Shown here piece after piece: positions 11,379 to 23,094 of a stretch of 64,000 nucleotides of DNA. The translations under genes and the position numbers were made by a program. Position 1 is the first letter of the stretch, and the number at the start of each line of letters is the position of its first letter. The stretch spans positions 17,852-81,851 of the forward strand of contig JAKCPI010005468.1 of the NCBI GenBank assembly GCA_023213315.1, given 5' to 3'. Origin of the DNA: Euborellia annulipes (taxonomy: Eukaryota > Arthropoda > Insecta > Dermaptera > Anisolabididae). The notes under the pieces were generated by a model. It ran no database searches. It was not told the DNA's origin and saw only the letters and a list, made by a program, of their open reading frames with translations.

Positions 11379-12179
11379 AATTTGTGCTCAAAATAATTCT
11401 TATTTATTCTAGTCTATATAAAAAAAATTTGACTTCGATATCTTAAAAATTTTTCGAGATATTCGCCCAGAAAGAGAAAAGTTTCTTAAAATAATTTTCT
11501 CTATCTTTTATTAAGGATTTAAAAATTATTTCTTGATAATATATTCTTAGGGACGACTCGTCTATGTAAATGGGTCATTGGAATCTATTGGAATAGTTCT
11601 TTTGCTTTTTCCTTGCTCGGTGACGAGTCTCTCTCGCGACTCTTGATTCTATAAAATCCTCACAGCGGCGTAACTAGCCTTTGAGGGCAGAGAGGGCGAA
11701 GCTCAACTGGGGCGCCGTTTTTCGTTCGACCTTTTTTATTTTTTTAAGTATTCAAATCTGATTGATTGCTTGATTCTATAGGCTACTCATTATTTAAATA
11801 AGATACATGTATGTGGGGGTTTATTTATTTTATTTTTTATTTATTCATACAATTAGGTATACTAATACGCCGATTATGTTAAAATTTTATAAATTTTATT
11901 TTGATCAATAGGCCTATCATGTTTCTAATTTCTTCAATCCGACTCTTTAAATTAAAAAACATTATAAAATTTGCTAACGCTTGAACTGTTTTTTAATTTG
12001 TGCCCCGAGGAGTAACATTTTAAAATAAATTTGTTTTTCTAATATCAAATTCGACTCGTGTCATAAAAAAATATTAATATCGTCAAAACCTCTTTTTTCT
12101 CAAGATTTCAAATTTTTAACTCAAATATTGAATAAACATTAAAAAGGTCTCCGAATTTTTTATTTTATTTATCTGACTG
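11379..12179. other. AT-rich stretch, nothing recognised
   Basis: One less AT-rich block near 11660-11730 (GCGGCGTAACTAGCCTTTGA) resembles the edge of a hAT-type repeat but has no partner. Otherwise featureless. Confidence 0.4.
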
Positions 12180-12311
12180 TGTGTATTTAATGAGGGTAAG
12201 AGGCAGGCAGGCGACCCAAGGAAATTGATTGTGGAGAGGCCGGAGTGTTAATACAGTATACCAACTGTTGAAATGCATGAAGCTGGCCGTCTGGCTCTCT
12301 CTCCCCCGGGC

Positions 12312-12350
<39 letters not shown>

Positions 12351-12560
12351 GGACAAGGCCTTGTCGCAGGGCGCATGCAGGGCGCAAGAGTGCAAGGGGC
12401 GCCGCTGGGCTGCCACCCCCCGAGCCCGACTACCACGATCAATAGTGAAGGCTGCTGCCCCCACTACCATCAACCAAAAGTACCTCTCCCTCGCCCCGCG
12501 ATACTGACTCCCACAATCCGACTGCCACTACCACCTACCAGCCAGCCTACATAAACACCA
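12180..12560. promoter_or_regulatory. GC-rich island with an AG repeat
   Basis: A sharp composition shift to GC with CpG-rich GGGGCGCCGCTGGGC and an AG microsatellite (12313-12342). Overlapping frames are open on both strands because stop codons are rare in such sequence; none shows a recognisable domain. Best read as a possible promoter, untranslated exon or enhancer. Confidence 0.3.
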
Positions 12561-12740
12561 AATAATGAATGACCCAAACAATCGATCATGTCTCATCATT
12601 TGATGCAATTAAATATCATTTGTATTATATTAAGACAATTGCTGGACTTTTTTTTTTTAATACTATTTTTTTAAGGTTTAAGAAATTTATAATTAAATCA
12701 AATCATCATCAAAAATTGTAAATTTTTATTAAAATAAATC

Positions 12741-12798
12741 AGCTTCTTTTTTTACGCGATCAATTTTTATACGAATTGATCGCGTAAAAAAGAGGCTT
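12741..12798. repeat. Perfect-stem hairpin
   Basis: TTTTTTACGCGATCAATT and AATTGATCGCGTAAAAAA form an 18-bp stem that continues with CTTCT/AGAGG-type pairing around a short loop. It stands alone with no neighbouring repeat. Confidence 0.7.
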
Positions 12799-13105
12799 TA
12801 TTACATTTAATCCGTAAAAACCAGAGTAGCAGTCCATAAAATGAAATATATTTATTTGATCACCGGACCATAGTGTTAAATGGGCTCTATTTGAAAAACA
12901 TGTATTAAACTTTAAATAGCCCGAATAAAGTATACACTGTTAAAAATTTGTATAGGATATTCTTCCTAAACTTGTATATGAAGTCTGATACATAAGCTGT
13001 TTAAGTTTATGAATTTTACATTCGGGTATATGAAAAGATCATATAAACTAAAAAATGAACTTTCATAAACCAATTTATTAAGAGTTTCATAAACGGGTTT
13101 ATGAG

Positions 13106-13262
13106 AAAATTCGCATATGGTGTGAGTGGTCGCAAAGCATACAATTTTCTCTTATCTTTGGCAATTGAAAGTTGTTTTCTGTGCTTGTCACACCAGATTT
13201 TGTGTATTGACATATTTTTAGTTTCCTCCAATGTCCAATGTACAGTATTCAAGAAGTAAATT
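13106..13262 (+). mobile_element. DHX hairpin-end fragment
   Basis: TGGTGTGAGTGGTCGCAAAG, CAATTGAAAGTTGTTTTCTG and GTGCTTGTCACACCAGATTT, then ACATATTTTTAGTTTCC: the large hairpin and first internal block. Confidence 0.7.
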
Positions 13263-14611
13263 TTTTTTTAAATTAAGTCTTTAAGGCATCTTAGGCATTT
13301 ATGCCCATCGCATCGTTTGACATTTATGCCTCTTTTACTAAGTGTGCCCAAACTAAAGCGTCTCTTAAATAGCTTGTTATTTTGAACCGCAATATTTTAA
13401 TCATGGAATAGTAAAGAAGAATTTTATAAATGTGCAACATGGCAACGTTGTATATTTTAGTGATATTCTGGTAGTTTTTTGATAAAAATTGACAGATGTT
13501 AATAATAATAATTTTGTTTATTATTTGAATATTCTTAAATTAAATTAATTACATATTGTTTATAAATATTAATTAATTTCAGAAAAATATGAAAATAGAA
13601 AACAAAATATTGATTTTCATGATTATAATTTTTTTATTTAAATAAATATGAAATAAATTGAACACCAAATTATACCTACTATTAGAAAATTATCTATTAA
13701 ATTATATTTAAATATAAAAATATAAATAGAAAATCGCAATATTAATAATAATTAGTTCATTGGTGAGTCCTGTTGTTAGTGTAAAATTTTTTTTAAAATA
13801 AATTAAACATGTATAGCCTATAGTAGGGGCTATATCGTTTTGTCTTATATTATACTGTGTGACAAGTAAGAAGTTTTATTTTAATATTCTTTTGAAAGAG
13901 ATTTGTAAGTTCAACTGCATATCTTGGCAAAATATAAAAAAAATATATATATATGCAGTACTCTATATATTTTAATATTACATATTTTTATTATTTCCAA
14001 AAAGTTCCAAAATCCTTTATTTCCATAATATTTAGATCATCTTCGAAAATAGAATTCATATTGTTCATAAAAAATTTTATTTTATAAAAAAAAATCTAAA
14101 TCGAATCCAAAAAAAATGTATTATTATTAGTTAATTAATATTATATTATCAATATAATCTGGAATAGATGTCATTTATTTAACAGAAAATTTTGTTTTTT
14201 AGGTTAAGCATACGCTAAGCCCCCGAAATCAAAGGCTTAGATTTAATAAAGATTTAGACTTTTTTAAGTTTGACTTTGCAAGCGGTACAACGAAATTTGG
14301 AAAGTTAAGTATTCTTTTAAGCGTTAATTAATGCTTAACTCATACGGTGCGATTGGGCATTAGACTTTTAACGCCTGGACCCTGCAATAGGTATTAGGGG
14401 TATTCGTGATCTTGTATATAGGACGTCCTATCGTCTTAAAAGTCTCTATGTCTTATTTGAGTATATGACTTAAGACATTTACCTCTTCTATTGCTAAATA
14501 GTACATACGACAGTGAGTGTGAATGAGTGTTTTTTTTTTTTTTTTTTAACAAGAGGAAAGGGGGGGTGGGGGGGGGGGGGGGGGGTTGTTTTTTTTTTTT
14601 TTTTTTTAATG
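13263..14611. other. Very AT-rich stretch with homopolymers
   Basis: No frame and no family match. Ends in a T run, a run of about 28 G (14562-14586) and another T run; an S1-like AGTGAGTGTGAATGAGTG is at 14512-14530. Confidence 0.45.
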
Positions 14612-15000
14612 AGTTGAAAGAGGAAAGTGGACTTGAAACAATTTTGAGAGAAAAATGAGAATATAGAGAATATTTTAGAGTATCTAAAAAATAATTAATT
14701 TTTGAATTTTAATCGCAATCCTTAGAGCAAATTATGAGAAAAAAACAACTGAAAAAATAGATCAATAAAGTACTAGTATAAACTTTTTAGCTGATTTTTT
14801 TTAAAAGCGTATTTTCTCTCCTCAGGTACCCTCCTGACTAACCTAATATAAAATTTTAGCCTTGTAGATTACTTTTTATTTTGATCACAGTTGCATAGAT
14901 AGACCATTGCGCGGAACTCACTTTTTTGGACTCAGAGGTCCTGAAAACGTGTATTTCTATCAAAATTTCGGCATCGAATATTTAGTATAATGCAATATCA
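14612..15000 (+). mobile_element. DHX repeat, old and diverged
   Basis: Recognisable blocks in order: TCTAAAAAATAATTAATTTT, AAAGTACTAGTA, AATATAAAATTTTAGCC, TAGATAGACCATTGCGCGGA, CACTTTTTTGGACTC and AAAATTTCGGCATCGAATAT. Both hairpin ends are lost. Confidence 0.65.
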
Positions 15001-15255
15001 GAATTCTTGTCAATTCTAAAAGAATATATAGGGTCTATTCAAAATGGATATGTAAAAAAAAAAAACAATCTTATTTAGGGCCTAAGTCTACTTATAATAC
15101 TATAGCTCTATTTAATTAACTAGAGTTAGTGAGGGTTTCTCCCTTCACACCTAGTCCTGCGCAAGGGAGGTGAAATTTGTATTTCACTTCTGGTAACTTT
15201 AGAAATGTTATAGACTGAAACGCATATTTAATGAACTGAGAATCAAATATAGATT

Positions 15256-15413
15256 TATATAATTCCAATACTTATTAATTCATATACCCTAAAAAAGTAA
15301 GGGTGTGTCGCCGGGAATTGAACCACGGATCCACCAATTTGTACTCAGTGTGCCCTTACCACTAGACCACAGCATGGCATTCGGGTATATGAATTAATAA
15401 ATATTGGAATTGT
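15256..15413 (-). mobile_element. tRNA-like head between inverted repeats
   Basis: Minus strand has a good A box (TGGTCTAGTGGTAAGGGC) and a perfect B box (GGTTCAATTCCC), but the arms do not close into a canonical acceptor stem. On both sides lie inverted copies of TATATGAATTAATAAATATT-GGAATTATA. The same arm followed by a long A run occurs at 25191-25236, so a SINE tail and a foldback structure seem combined. A real tRNA gene is unlikely. Confidence 0.55.
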
Positions 15414-15455
15414 ATAAATTTCCCTCTCGCGGCTTACATACGCGATGTATCTATG

Positions 15456-16090
15456 AATAATTTTACTTTCTCATACCCCCTATATATGTTAATATATAGA
15501 AAGTATTGGATTCATGTCAAAAATTCGATGTCGAGATTTTGATGGATCTTCACGTTTTGAGGCTCCGTGAATCAAAAAAAGTGGTTTTCGCGACCTGGTC
15601 TGTCTATATGTTTGTCTGTGTGTGTCTGTCTGTGAACAAAATATCTCAAGAACGAAAAGAACTATGAGGTTGAAATTTTATATTCAAGTAAGGTACACCT
15701 CTGGGACGTGACACGAAGCTTTTGATCAAAATAGGCCAAAGAGTCGAGTACTAGTATTTTACTGATGTAATTTTTCAGTTTTTTTTTTTTTTTTCGATTT
15801 TCACAAAATTCGCTCCAACGATTTTGATTAAAATACATAAATCAAATTATTTTTTAGATGCTCTTTAAAATGTATATTCTCATTTTGCCATTGAAATCTT
15901 TGAGGTACAGTTTTCTCTTGTACTTCATAGGAAAGATATGAGAAATGGTTGCCATGGATACCAAAAGAGTAGTACTGCTAGACTTCAAATAGGTATTTTA
16001 CTGATGTAGTTTTTTAGTTATATTATTTTCTCAAAATTCGCTCTTAACAGTTTTGATTAAAATTCATAAATCAATTATTTTTAATAGAAT
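15456..16090 (-). mobile_element. DHX repeat, minus orientation, broken right side
   Basis: AT hairpin (ACTTTCTCATACCCCC), GATGTCGAGATTTTGATGG, GTTTTCGCGACCTGG, a TGTCTGTGTG tract, AGTACTAGTATTTTACTGAT and a decayed X-box GTTGCCATGGATAC at 15948-15961. From about 15970 a second minus fragment repeats TATTTTACTGATGTAG and the next block. The large hairpin is missing. Confidence 0.75.
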
Positions 16091-16270
16091 AATAGAAAAG
16101 ATCGAACCTAACGAGTAATTCTGATTAAAGTCCAATAACTTGCAAAAAAAAAAAGAATTAAAGAAAAAATAATCCCCTGGCTCTGTAGACGGAATTCCAA
16201 CTAATGCAGCAAACAGGTGATTTTTATTCGCGAAAGTCATTCTTGAATTTGTTAACATATCACAAACAAT

Positions 16271-16400
16271 GGCGTACCGAGGGGGGGGGGGGGGTCCGCC
16301 CCAGGCCCCGAGCCGGCATAGGCCCCCAAATATTTATAAAAAAAATATTTAATGAAAATTTCTCTTTGAGAGGCCCCGGGGCCCTCAGGGCTCAAGTAAA
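16271..16400. repeat. GC-ended repeat with a poly-G run, possible hAT-like MITE
   Basis: ATGGCGTACCGAGGGGG followed by TCCGCCCCAGGCCCCGAGCC at the left, and GAGGCCCCGGGGCCCTCAGG at the right of an AT core. Resembles 3363-3525. Confidence 0.4.
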
Positions 16401-16411
16401 AACGGAAAAAT

Positions 16412-16574
16412 TTGGATACCAAATGGCTTAAATAGAAATGTCTAGACCACCAATCGATATTATCATATATAACGGTTATCGTCAAAGTTTTATATGGCCT
16501 AAGTTGCCGAAAAGACTGTGTGAATGTGTGTGTGAGTGTGAATGAGAAAAAGTGTGAATGTTTAAAAAAAAAAA
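16412..16574 (+). mobile_element. SINE S1, 5'-truncated
   Basis: Starts at GGATACCAAATGGCTTAAAT, then ACGGTTATCGTCAAAG, GCCTAAGTTGCCGAAAAGAC, the TGTGTGAGTGTG tail and a final A run. Confidence 0.8.
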
Positions 16575-17429
16575 TGATCTTTGAATTTGATTTAATTATT
16601 TGAAAGAATAATTTAGAAATTAATTTTAGGGACTGTAATCTTTAGAAGATTAATTTTTGTTAGGTTCAAAAAATATCAACATTTCGTTTAATTATCAGAG
16701 GTTTAATGGAATTTACTAGAATGAAAAAATGTTGACCTTATTTTGTCAATCCGTTTTCAGAAATAGACCTACAACTTAGAAATTTTTTTTATTTTTTTCT
16801 GAATTTTTTAGGGAAGAGTTCAAATTGGTCTCAGCATTTTAATTAATTAAGACTGGAAAAATTTCAATATAAGAAATTGTAGCTCATATTCATATGCATA
16901 ATTTAACTTGTATCGAGCAGTGGCGAATCTAGCATTTCATTTTGAAGGGGAGAGGGAATTTTTTTTCGTGATTATTTCTTTCTCTTTTGTCATTGAAATA
17001 AGATTTTAAAACTCTGAGAACGGGCATTAGTATCAAGTAGGTTCTTCTATTGCCCAGCCATCTCAAATTTATTTAATTTAGTGAGTTGATAAGAGAAAAA
17101 AATTTTAAATTCATTTCTTTAGATGAATTGAATGAAATTCGATAAAAAATAAATTGTTATACATAACTTTATATAATATTTTGGTCTCATGGTGAAGTCA
17201 TGTTAATTAAATATAAAAAAAATATTACTTTTCTTACCCGGGGGATAAAATTAAATTTATTTATTTTAACTTGTTAAAAGTTGAGTAGCTATTAGTTTGA
17301 CAAGCAGGTTTAATCATTTTTGTCTCCTGAGTTGCTCTTTAGATCACCGTTTAGTGAATAAAAGTCGATGATAAAAATAAAAAAGGTGAGAAGTTGTATG
17401 TTGATGTATGCTTTTTAAGTACGTGCTGA
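16575..17429. other. AT-rich stretch, nothing recognised
   Basis: No frame, repeat match or structured element seen. Confidence 0.45.
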
Positions 17430-17870
17430 TAATGATTCTTGAATGTAAGAGAGTTTGACCCGGCGACATCGACGGCGGCCGATCAGCTGATGACCTGTTC
17501 ATCGGCCGACGGCGCCGGCGGGGAAATTGAGCAAAGCAAAAGCAAGCAAGCGCGCCCCCTACACGTTGCGCCCTTAATGCGCCCCCTCTCCGTACATCGA
17601 CGCATCCAATCAGCGCCTTTGGCTGGTCGGGGATCCATACAGCCTCCCAGGGCCGGCGTCTGGGCGTAGTCGCAAACCACACGGCGTCCCGACGCCGCAG
17701 CATCTCTAGCATCCGTCGTCATCATCTTCATCTCCTTCTCTCTCATCCTGGACCCGGATTTTTTTGTACTCATCTTCGCGCATGTCCGCGGGTAAGTTTT
17801 AACAAAATCCGGGCATCCCATTCTTCTTTCTTCTATCTCGACTCCTCGCTTAGTCACTCTCTGCTAGTGC
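17430..17870 (+). promoter_or_regulatory. GC/CpG-rich island, possible first exon
   Basis: Strong composition change (GGCCGACGGCGCCGGCGGGG, GGGCCGGCGTCTGGGCG). At 17782-17795 the plus strand reads ATGTCCGCGG followed by GTAAGTTTT, a full splice-donor consensus after a possible start codon. This is the shape of a short first coding exon in a CpG-rich promoter, but no acceptor or second exon could be linked. The longer frames on the minus strand have no recognisable domain and are probably composition effects. Confidence 0.3.
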
Positions 17871-19079
17871 GAACTAAAGGGCGCATCCGTAATCTACCCT
17901 GTAGATCCGGGCTTTTGTAGAATATGTAGATATCAGAAGCTCGTCTTTACAGGTATCTTACGGATGGAAGACCTCTCAACCGCGTTGGACCTTTCCTTCT
18001 TCTTCTTCTTTCATTTCTTTTAAAACCACCACGACGACGAGAGTGCGCCACCATCAGCAGAGCAGCAGCAACATCATCATGTAATCAATATTTGTATCTT
18101 TGTAAATAAAAAAAAAGAAAACAAAAAAAAAATGTTTTGATTTGTATGTTATCCCCTTTTCCTGCTCTTCCCTTGCCATTTTTTTTCTCCCCCAAGGTTG
18201 CCACTGATTTCTTCGCTGGAGGTCCGTTTCATCTGACGAGGACAAATGCCTGCGGTTAGCCTTGAATATAATAATAAACGTTAAAGCAGTCCGATTTTTC
18301 AAAGTTCAAGTATCCAAGATGCGCTGCTTGCTTACAGGTGGGCTCCCCCCTTAAATGACAAAGTGATCGTGTCAGACTCGGCTCATTTGAGCGCCATTTA
18401 GTCGAGAGCCTCCGAGGGCCCTTAAAGTCTCGTGACCTCATCGATTGAGGGTCTCGATACAAATGCGTTTCCATTGTGTTTGGCAGTTATTCAATGTTGT
18501 TTAACTTCAAACTTAAGAGTGTTTAGATTTATCAAAATCCCGAACAAAGAATGAATTATTGCTTATAATTTATCTTATTATAAGAGAGATAGATATATAA
18601 TATAAAAGAGAGAGAAGAGAACCGGTATTATATTATTATTATTATTATTATCATTAAAATAATATTTCATTTTTTTAATACGTATATATTATTAATATAT
18701 GATAACACTTCCTTTGATCAGATAAATTTTATCAATTAAAATATGCAAGAATGAGTTTTTCCCACTTGCCGCTAGAGTTCTCGCCGATCCAGCAAGCAGC
18801 GCCTCTAACGGCGAATCTCTGAACTCGAAGGACTTAAGATACAAACAGGAGGCAAATTTAATCAAGCGGTATTTTTGTCGGAATATTAATCAATGTCGTC
18901 GTTGACAGGCTCTAAACATAGAATTTCTAAAGAAAAAAATGATAATAATTTCACATGTGAGCCCTTGACCCAGTCGTCCGTCACGTGACATTGACAAACT
19001 GTCGGATTGACAAGCAAATAATTAATAATTTTCTTTTCTCTTTTTTTAGTTTGGCGAAAATCATTGGATTGTTGGGCAA
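17871..19079. other. Mixed stretch with two small GC-richer islands
   Basis: 18170-18480 (GGTTGCCACTGATTTCTTCG, GTGTCAGACTCGGCTC, GAGAGCCTCCGAGGGCCC) and 18755-18840 (TTGCCGCTAGAGTTCTCGCC) stand out from AT-rich surroundings and match no repeat. Between them is an ATT microsatellite (18630-18651). Confidence 0.35.
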
Positions 19080-19290
19080 TCATCTAAGGTCCAGACACAC
19101 AATGCCGTTTCCTTCCTGAGGGGTTTTTGTGCCATGTAAATGCAAGGAGCTCTCGTTCTCCACCCCCGCATACGGCTGACTTGGGCTGCGAATCATTAAT
19201 CTTCGGCCGCCGTTATGGCCGCCGCCTCGTGACGTCACCACCGCCCCGGGGCATAAGGCCTGCCAAGGATTAAACCTCTTGCAGGAAATT
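19080..19290. promoter_or_regulatory. GC-rich island with a CRE-like palindrome
   Basis: Contains GTGACGTCACC (perfect TGACGTCA), CGGCCGCCGTTATGGCCGCC and CCGCCCCGGGGC, with sharp borders. No supported frame. Composition and the CRE core suggest a regulatory or promoter fragment. Confidence 0.35.
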
Positions 19291-20310
19291 TGAAAAAAAA
19301 AGCGAAAAAGAAAAAAAACATTTAACAATTTCCTATATATTTTATTTGAATGTGTATGTGTTATTGATTATCAAGTTCATTTTTCAAATTTCAAATTGTT
19401 CAAACAACAACGTGTAGGTCATGGATTTTCAAAAACATTTTTATAATAAAATATATCATGCCAACTAATCTAGAAATTAATTAGAAAGCGAAATATTTTA
19501 TTAATATTTTTTAAAAAGTTTGAATAATGGAATTAGTTTAAAGACCTTATCAGTAACAACTAAGAAGAAATTAGTGATTAGGCGAGGCAACGGGACTTAA
19601 TCATAATTCGTAATTATTCTGTGATATTTTAATTCTAATTATTCAGTTCAATCAATTAAAAAAAAAAATGATAAAAACAAATATGATTGTAATAAATATA
19701 TAATACAATTGTCTAAACTGCATATAGCCTAAGATGCCGAAGAAACAAAAAAAAAACACTGAAGAGAAGAATAAACAATAATGACGAAGGTAAATGGATG
19801 GTAATTAATAATAGTAGAATAATAATCAATCTGTATAGGCTATGTACCTGTACAGGTAAAATAAGGACCCTACTGTACAATTATCGCTCGATTTACAATG
19901 TAGATAAGTTCTTAAGAAAAACGAGTAAATTAAAATTGTAACTTTTAGAATGTAAAATATTTTATGTTTTCATCCGTCGATATTATTTGTGCAGATTTCG
20001 TGTTAAAAAGTGTAAAATGAGGAACAGGTGAATTTATAAAACCACAGATACAAAAAAGAAAGATTAAATAAATAATAACAAACTTGGAAAGAAAAGAAAC
20101 CTGGTGAATCATTATTATTATTATTTATTTATTTATTTTTTTTGTGAATTTTATTCAGTTTTACCCAACTAACTTAAGATCAACCAATGATCTATAAATC
20201 GCGCGAACTTAATTTCTCCTCATCCTCCCAATGCGTACCGACACAGTTGAGGGCATGTAGCGTCACTATATGATGTGCCCTATACCGTATATATTTCATA
20301 TAAATGTATG
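19291..20310. other. AT-rich stretch, nothing recognised
   Basis: No family match apart from a vague S1-like GCCTAAGATGCCGAAG at 19728-19743. Confidence 0.4.
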
Positions 20311-20317
20311 TGATATA

Positions 20318-20405
20318 AATATTTCATTTTTCCGAGACCAGAATCACTGGTCACATTTACAATTTGTGAACCAGTGTATAAGGATCTCGGAGAATAAGAA
20401 ATCAG
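20318..20405. ncRNA. Candidate miRNA-like hairpin
   Basis: CCGAGACC ... CACTGGTCACA, an AT loop, TGTGAACCAGTG ... GGATCTCGG fold back with small internal loops (core 20332-20390). The stem extends weakly outward (TTTCATTTTT with AGAATAAGAAA). Unlike the transposon hairpins it occurs once, is only ~60-85 nt and has mismatched bulges, as in miRNA precursors. No known family recognised; it may be chance or a small foldback remnant. Confidence 0.25.
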
Positions 20406-20659
20406 ATATATGCCTCGGTTAAAAAAAAATTTTTTTCTCGGGTTCCTTTATCTGAAACACACTTACTTTGCCATTGGCCAAATGGGTTTTCCGACGGCCA
20501 TTTAATTAAGTTAAAAAAAAAAATATATATATTTCATTTTTGGGGGACTAGGCCGACTCGGGGCCTGGGGCCCTTTTGATTTGAAATTAACATGCAAATC
20601 CCCATAGGGATTTAACATTGGCTCTATGGAAGAAAGAGCCGGAAAATGAATTTGAAAAA

Positions 20660-21112
20660 TCTGAAATCTTTCCTTTGAAGTACAAGAGTAAAGTGTGCTT
20701 CAAAAGATTTCTAGGAAAAAATGAGAACATACATTTTAAAGAGTATGTAAAAAATAACTGATTTTTGAATTTTAATCAAAATCGTTGAAGCAAATTTTTA
20801 GAAAATCGAAAAAAAGTGAAAAAGTACATCAGTAAAGTACTAGAACTTTTTGGCCAATTTTGTACAAAAGCTTATTTTGAGTGTCCGGGATGGCACCGTA
20901 CCTAACTTAAATATAAAATTTCAATCCGTTAGCTCAATTCCTTCATGCTAAAAATCGTTAGACACAGACAGCATACAGACCAATTTCCGGGACCCAGTTT
21001 TTTGGACTCAGGGGCCCTGAAAACGTGCATCAAAATATCGACATCGAATTTTTAACATGATCTCTCTATATATATATATTTCATATCTAGGGTAAGAGAA
21101 AGTAAAAAAAAA
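20660..21112 (+). mobile_element. DHX repeat, 5'-truncated
   Basis: Starts within TTTGAAGTACAAGAGTAAAG, then ACATCAGTAAAGTACTAG, ACTTAAATATAAAATTTCAA, GGGGCCCTGAAAACGTG, ATCGACATCGAATTTTTAAC and the terminal AT hairpin with GGTAAGAGAAAGTAAAAA. Confidence 0.8.
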
Positions 21113-21171
21113 TTCTTTTTGAGATAAATTTATTTATATTTTTGTAAAGAACCTTAAATTAAGAAATTTCT

Positions 21172-21429
21172 GCCAACGGGGCTTGGGTAGTTGGTAGCGC
21201 ACCTTCTATACCGAACGTCGCGGGTTCGGACCCCAGGCAGTCCGATGATTTATTTAGCATTTGGATACCAAATGGCTTAAATAAATGCTGGACCCAATAT
21301 GTATAATAATCAATAACGGATATCGTTTAAAGTCTTAAATGGCCTAAGTTGGAAAAGACTGTGTGAATGAGTGTGTGAATGTGAGTGTGAATGAGAAAAA
21401 GTGTGAATGTTTAATCTTAAAAAAAAAAA
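21172..21429 (+). mobile_element. SINE S1, full copy
   Basis: Head GGGGCTTGGGTAGTTGGTAG (A box), GCGGGTTCGGACCCCAGGCA (B box), AAATGGCTTAAATAAATGC, AAAAGACTGTGTGAATG and a terminal A run. Flanked by the 10-bp direct repeat AGAAATTTCT at 21162-21171 and 21430-21439. Confidence 0.85.
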
Positions 21430-21439
21430 AGAAATTTCT

Positions 21440-22421
21440 TTGGAAATAATGTTCATTTTATATACATATATTTCTAGGTTGTCTCTACCTCTCCAACTCC
21501 AAAAAAAAGAACTTTATTCCAAATTTATTTAATATTTATAAATCTCAAAATTTCGCTCTCAAAATATGTGTGCGTTTCATTTATTTTCTTCTTCATAGAA
21601 ATTGGAAATAAATATCGCTGAGGGTTCTGAAAAAGTTTGACGCTAAAGGCAGCAGTAATAGCAGCATCCCAACTCACTCTGCTTTTATCTCTTTATCGAA
21701 GTTTAATTAAACCTTCTTCTCACTTTGATTGATTTGCCCAAAAGAGAGAGAGAGAGAGAAGGAGAAGTTTACTTATTTAAGAGAGGAGAAGTATTAGTAA
21801 GAGGAGCAGCATAATTTTATTCAAGCACCTGTATCCATTTGATATCAGAGCAAGGGCGGCGGCACAGAGGGCCCTTTGGAAAAAAAAGCCCGTCTCCTGA
21901 CAGACGTATTTGTTTTCGAGAGCAAAATTAAGAATGATCATTTATTAATGACATGTCGTGATAAGATGCTTCGGCCACCGGCGGCGAATCCCGATTTCAC
22001 GAATTCGGTATTATGACAGAAAGAAGATACTGTATGATGCACCAGAAGAGAAGAAAAAGAGTGAGAGAGAGAGAGCGTGCGAGGTGCCCCGGGAATTAAT
22101 CCATCATTGCTTTGCTCTGCTTGCTCCGTGGAGAGGACCAGACCGACTATGATAAATAAATCGTCTTTTCAAAAATACTTGAAAGTTATTTATTAAGAAA
22201 ATATTTAGTGACGTTTTAGTCGCACGAAACTAGGAATTTATTAAATACGGAAGCGGATTAAACTTATTTATGAATTTGGTATTGTATAAATAGTCGTTGC
22301 TTGCTTAATACGACTTGAAATTTTTTTCAAATATTTGAAAGGAGAGGAAGTCAGCCAAAAAGATAGCTTTCTTGAAAATGAAACTAAAAGAGTGAAACGT
22401 TTCGACTTTACTTAGATAATA
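21440..22421. other. Unassigned stretch with a mildly GC-richer part
   Basis: 21730-22150 contains an AG run, GGGCGGCGGCACAGAGGGCC and GGCCACCGGCGGCGAAT. A 64-codon frame from 21958 is low complexity and unsupported. The remainder is AT-rich. Confidence 0.35.
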
Positions 22422-22812
22422 ATCTAGAAACCGACCGAATATTCGGTTTCGGTTACGGTTTCGGCCAATTTCGGCCAAAAATCTTGGTTTCGGCCGTAGT
22501 TTCAGTTTCGATCAAAAATTAGCCGAAACTTTCGGCAATAAAATTATCTGAAACTTTCGGCCAAAAAGTAGCCGAAACTTTCGGCAGGCCGAAACCTGAG
22601 TCTGAAAAGATGGGATGAGAGTCGCGTGCAAAAAAAAAAAGGTCAAATGATTTGCACTTGAGGGAGAAAAAAATTGCGGAAAAAATTTAATCTCCCTAAA
22701 AAAAGGAAATACAAGTTTCGGTTTAGGTTACGGTTTCGGCCGAAACTAAGATTGAGGTCGAAATTCGGTTTCGCTTTCTGCTGAAAATCTTGTTTCGGTC
22801 GGACCCTAATGC
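22422..22812 (-). mobile_element. MITE rich in TTTCGGC/GCCGAAA repeats
   Basis: Termini ACCGACCGAATATTCGGTTT (left) and TTTCGGTCGGACCCTA (right) with many inward TTTCGGCC/GGCCGAAA motifs around a core holding AAATGATTTGCACTTGA. An opposite-orientation copy with the same order is at 33503-33817. Non-coding. Confidence 0.75.
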
Positions 22813-22854
22813 CATCATCAGGCTCTGGGAGTATACAGGGTCCGCCATCTAACT

Positions 22855-23002
22855 TTTTACTTTCTCTTACCTATGTATATATGTAATATATATATAGAGA
22901 GAATGTATTGGATTCATGTCAAAAATTCGATGTCGAGATTTTGATGGATCTTCACGTTTTGAGGTCCCCTGAATCCAAAAAAGTGGTTTTCGCGACATGG
23001 TC

Positions 23003-23094
<92 letters not shown>

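Noticed and set aside
12165..12554. Five overlapping frames in a GC/AG-rich block
   Set aside because: Open on both strands in several frames at once, dominated by SLSLSL or REREREs from the AG repeat; no domain visible.
15299..15385. Functional tRNA gene on the minus strand
   Set aside because: A and B boxes are good, but the acceptor and anticodon arms do not pair properly, and it lies between inverted repeats; a tRNA-derived repeat is more likely.
17344..17857. Minus-strand frames of 122 and 124 codons
   Set aside because: Arginine-rich translations of a CpG-rich block, overlapping each other and a plus frame; no recognisable family and no supporting splice structure on that strand.
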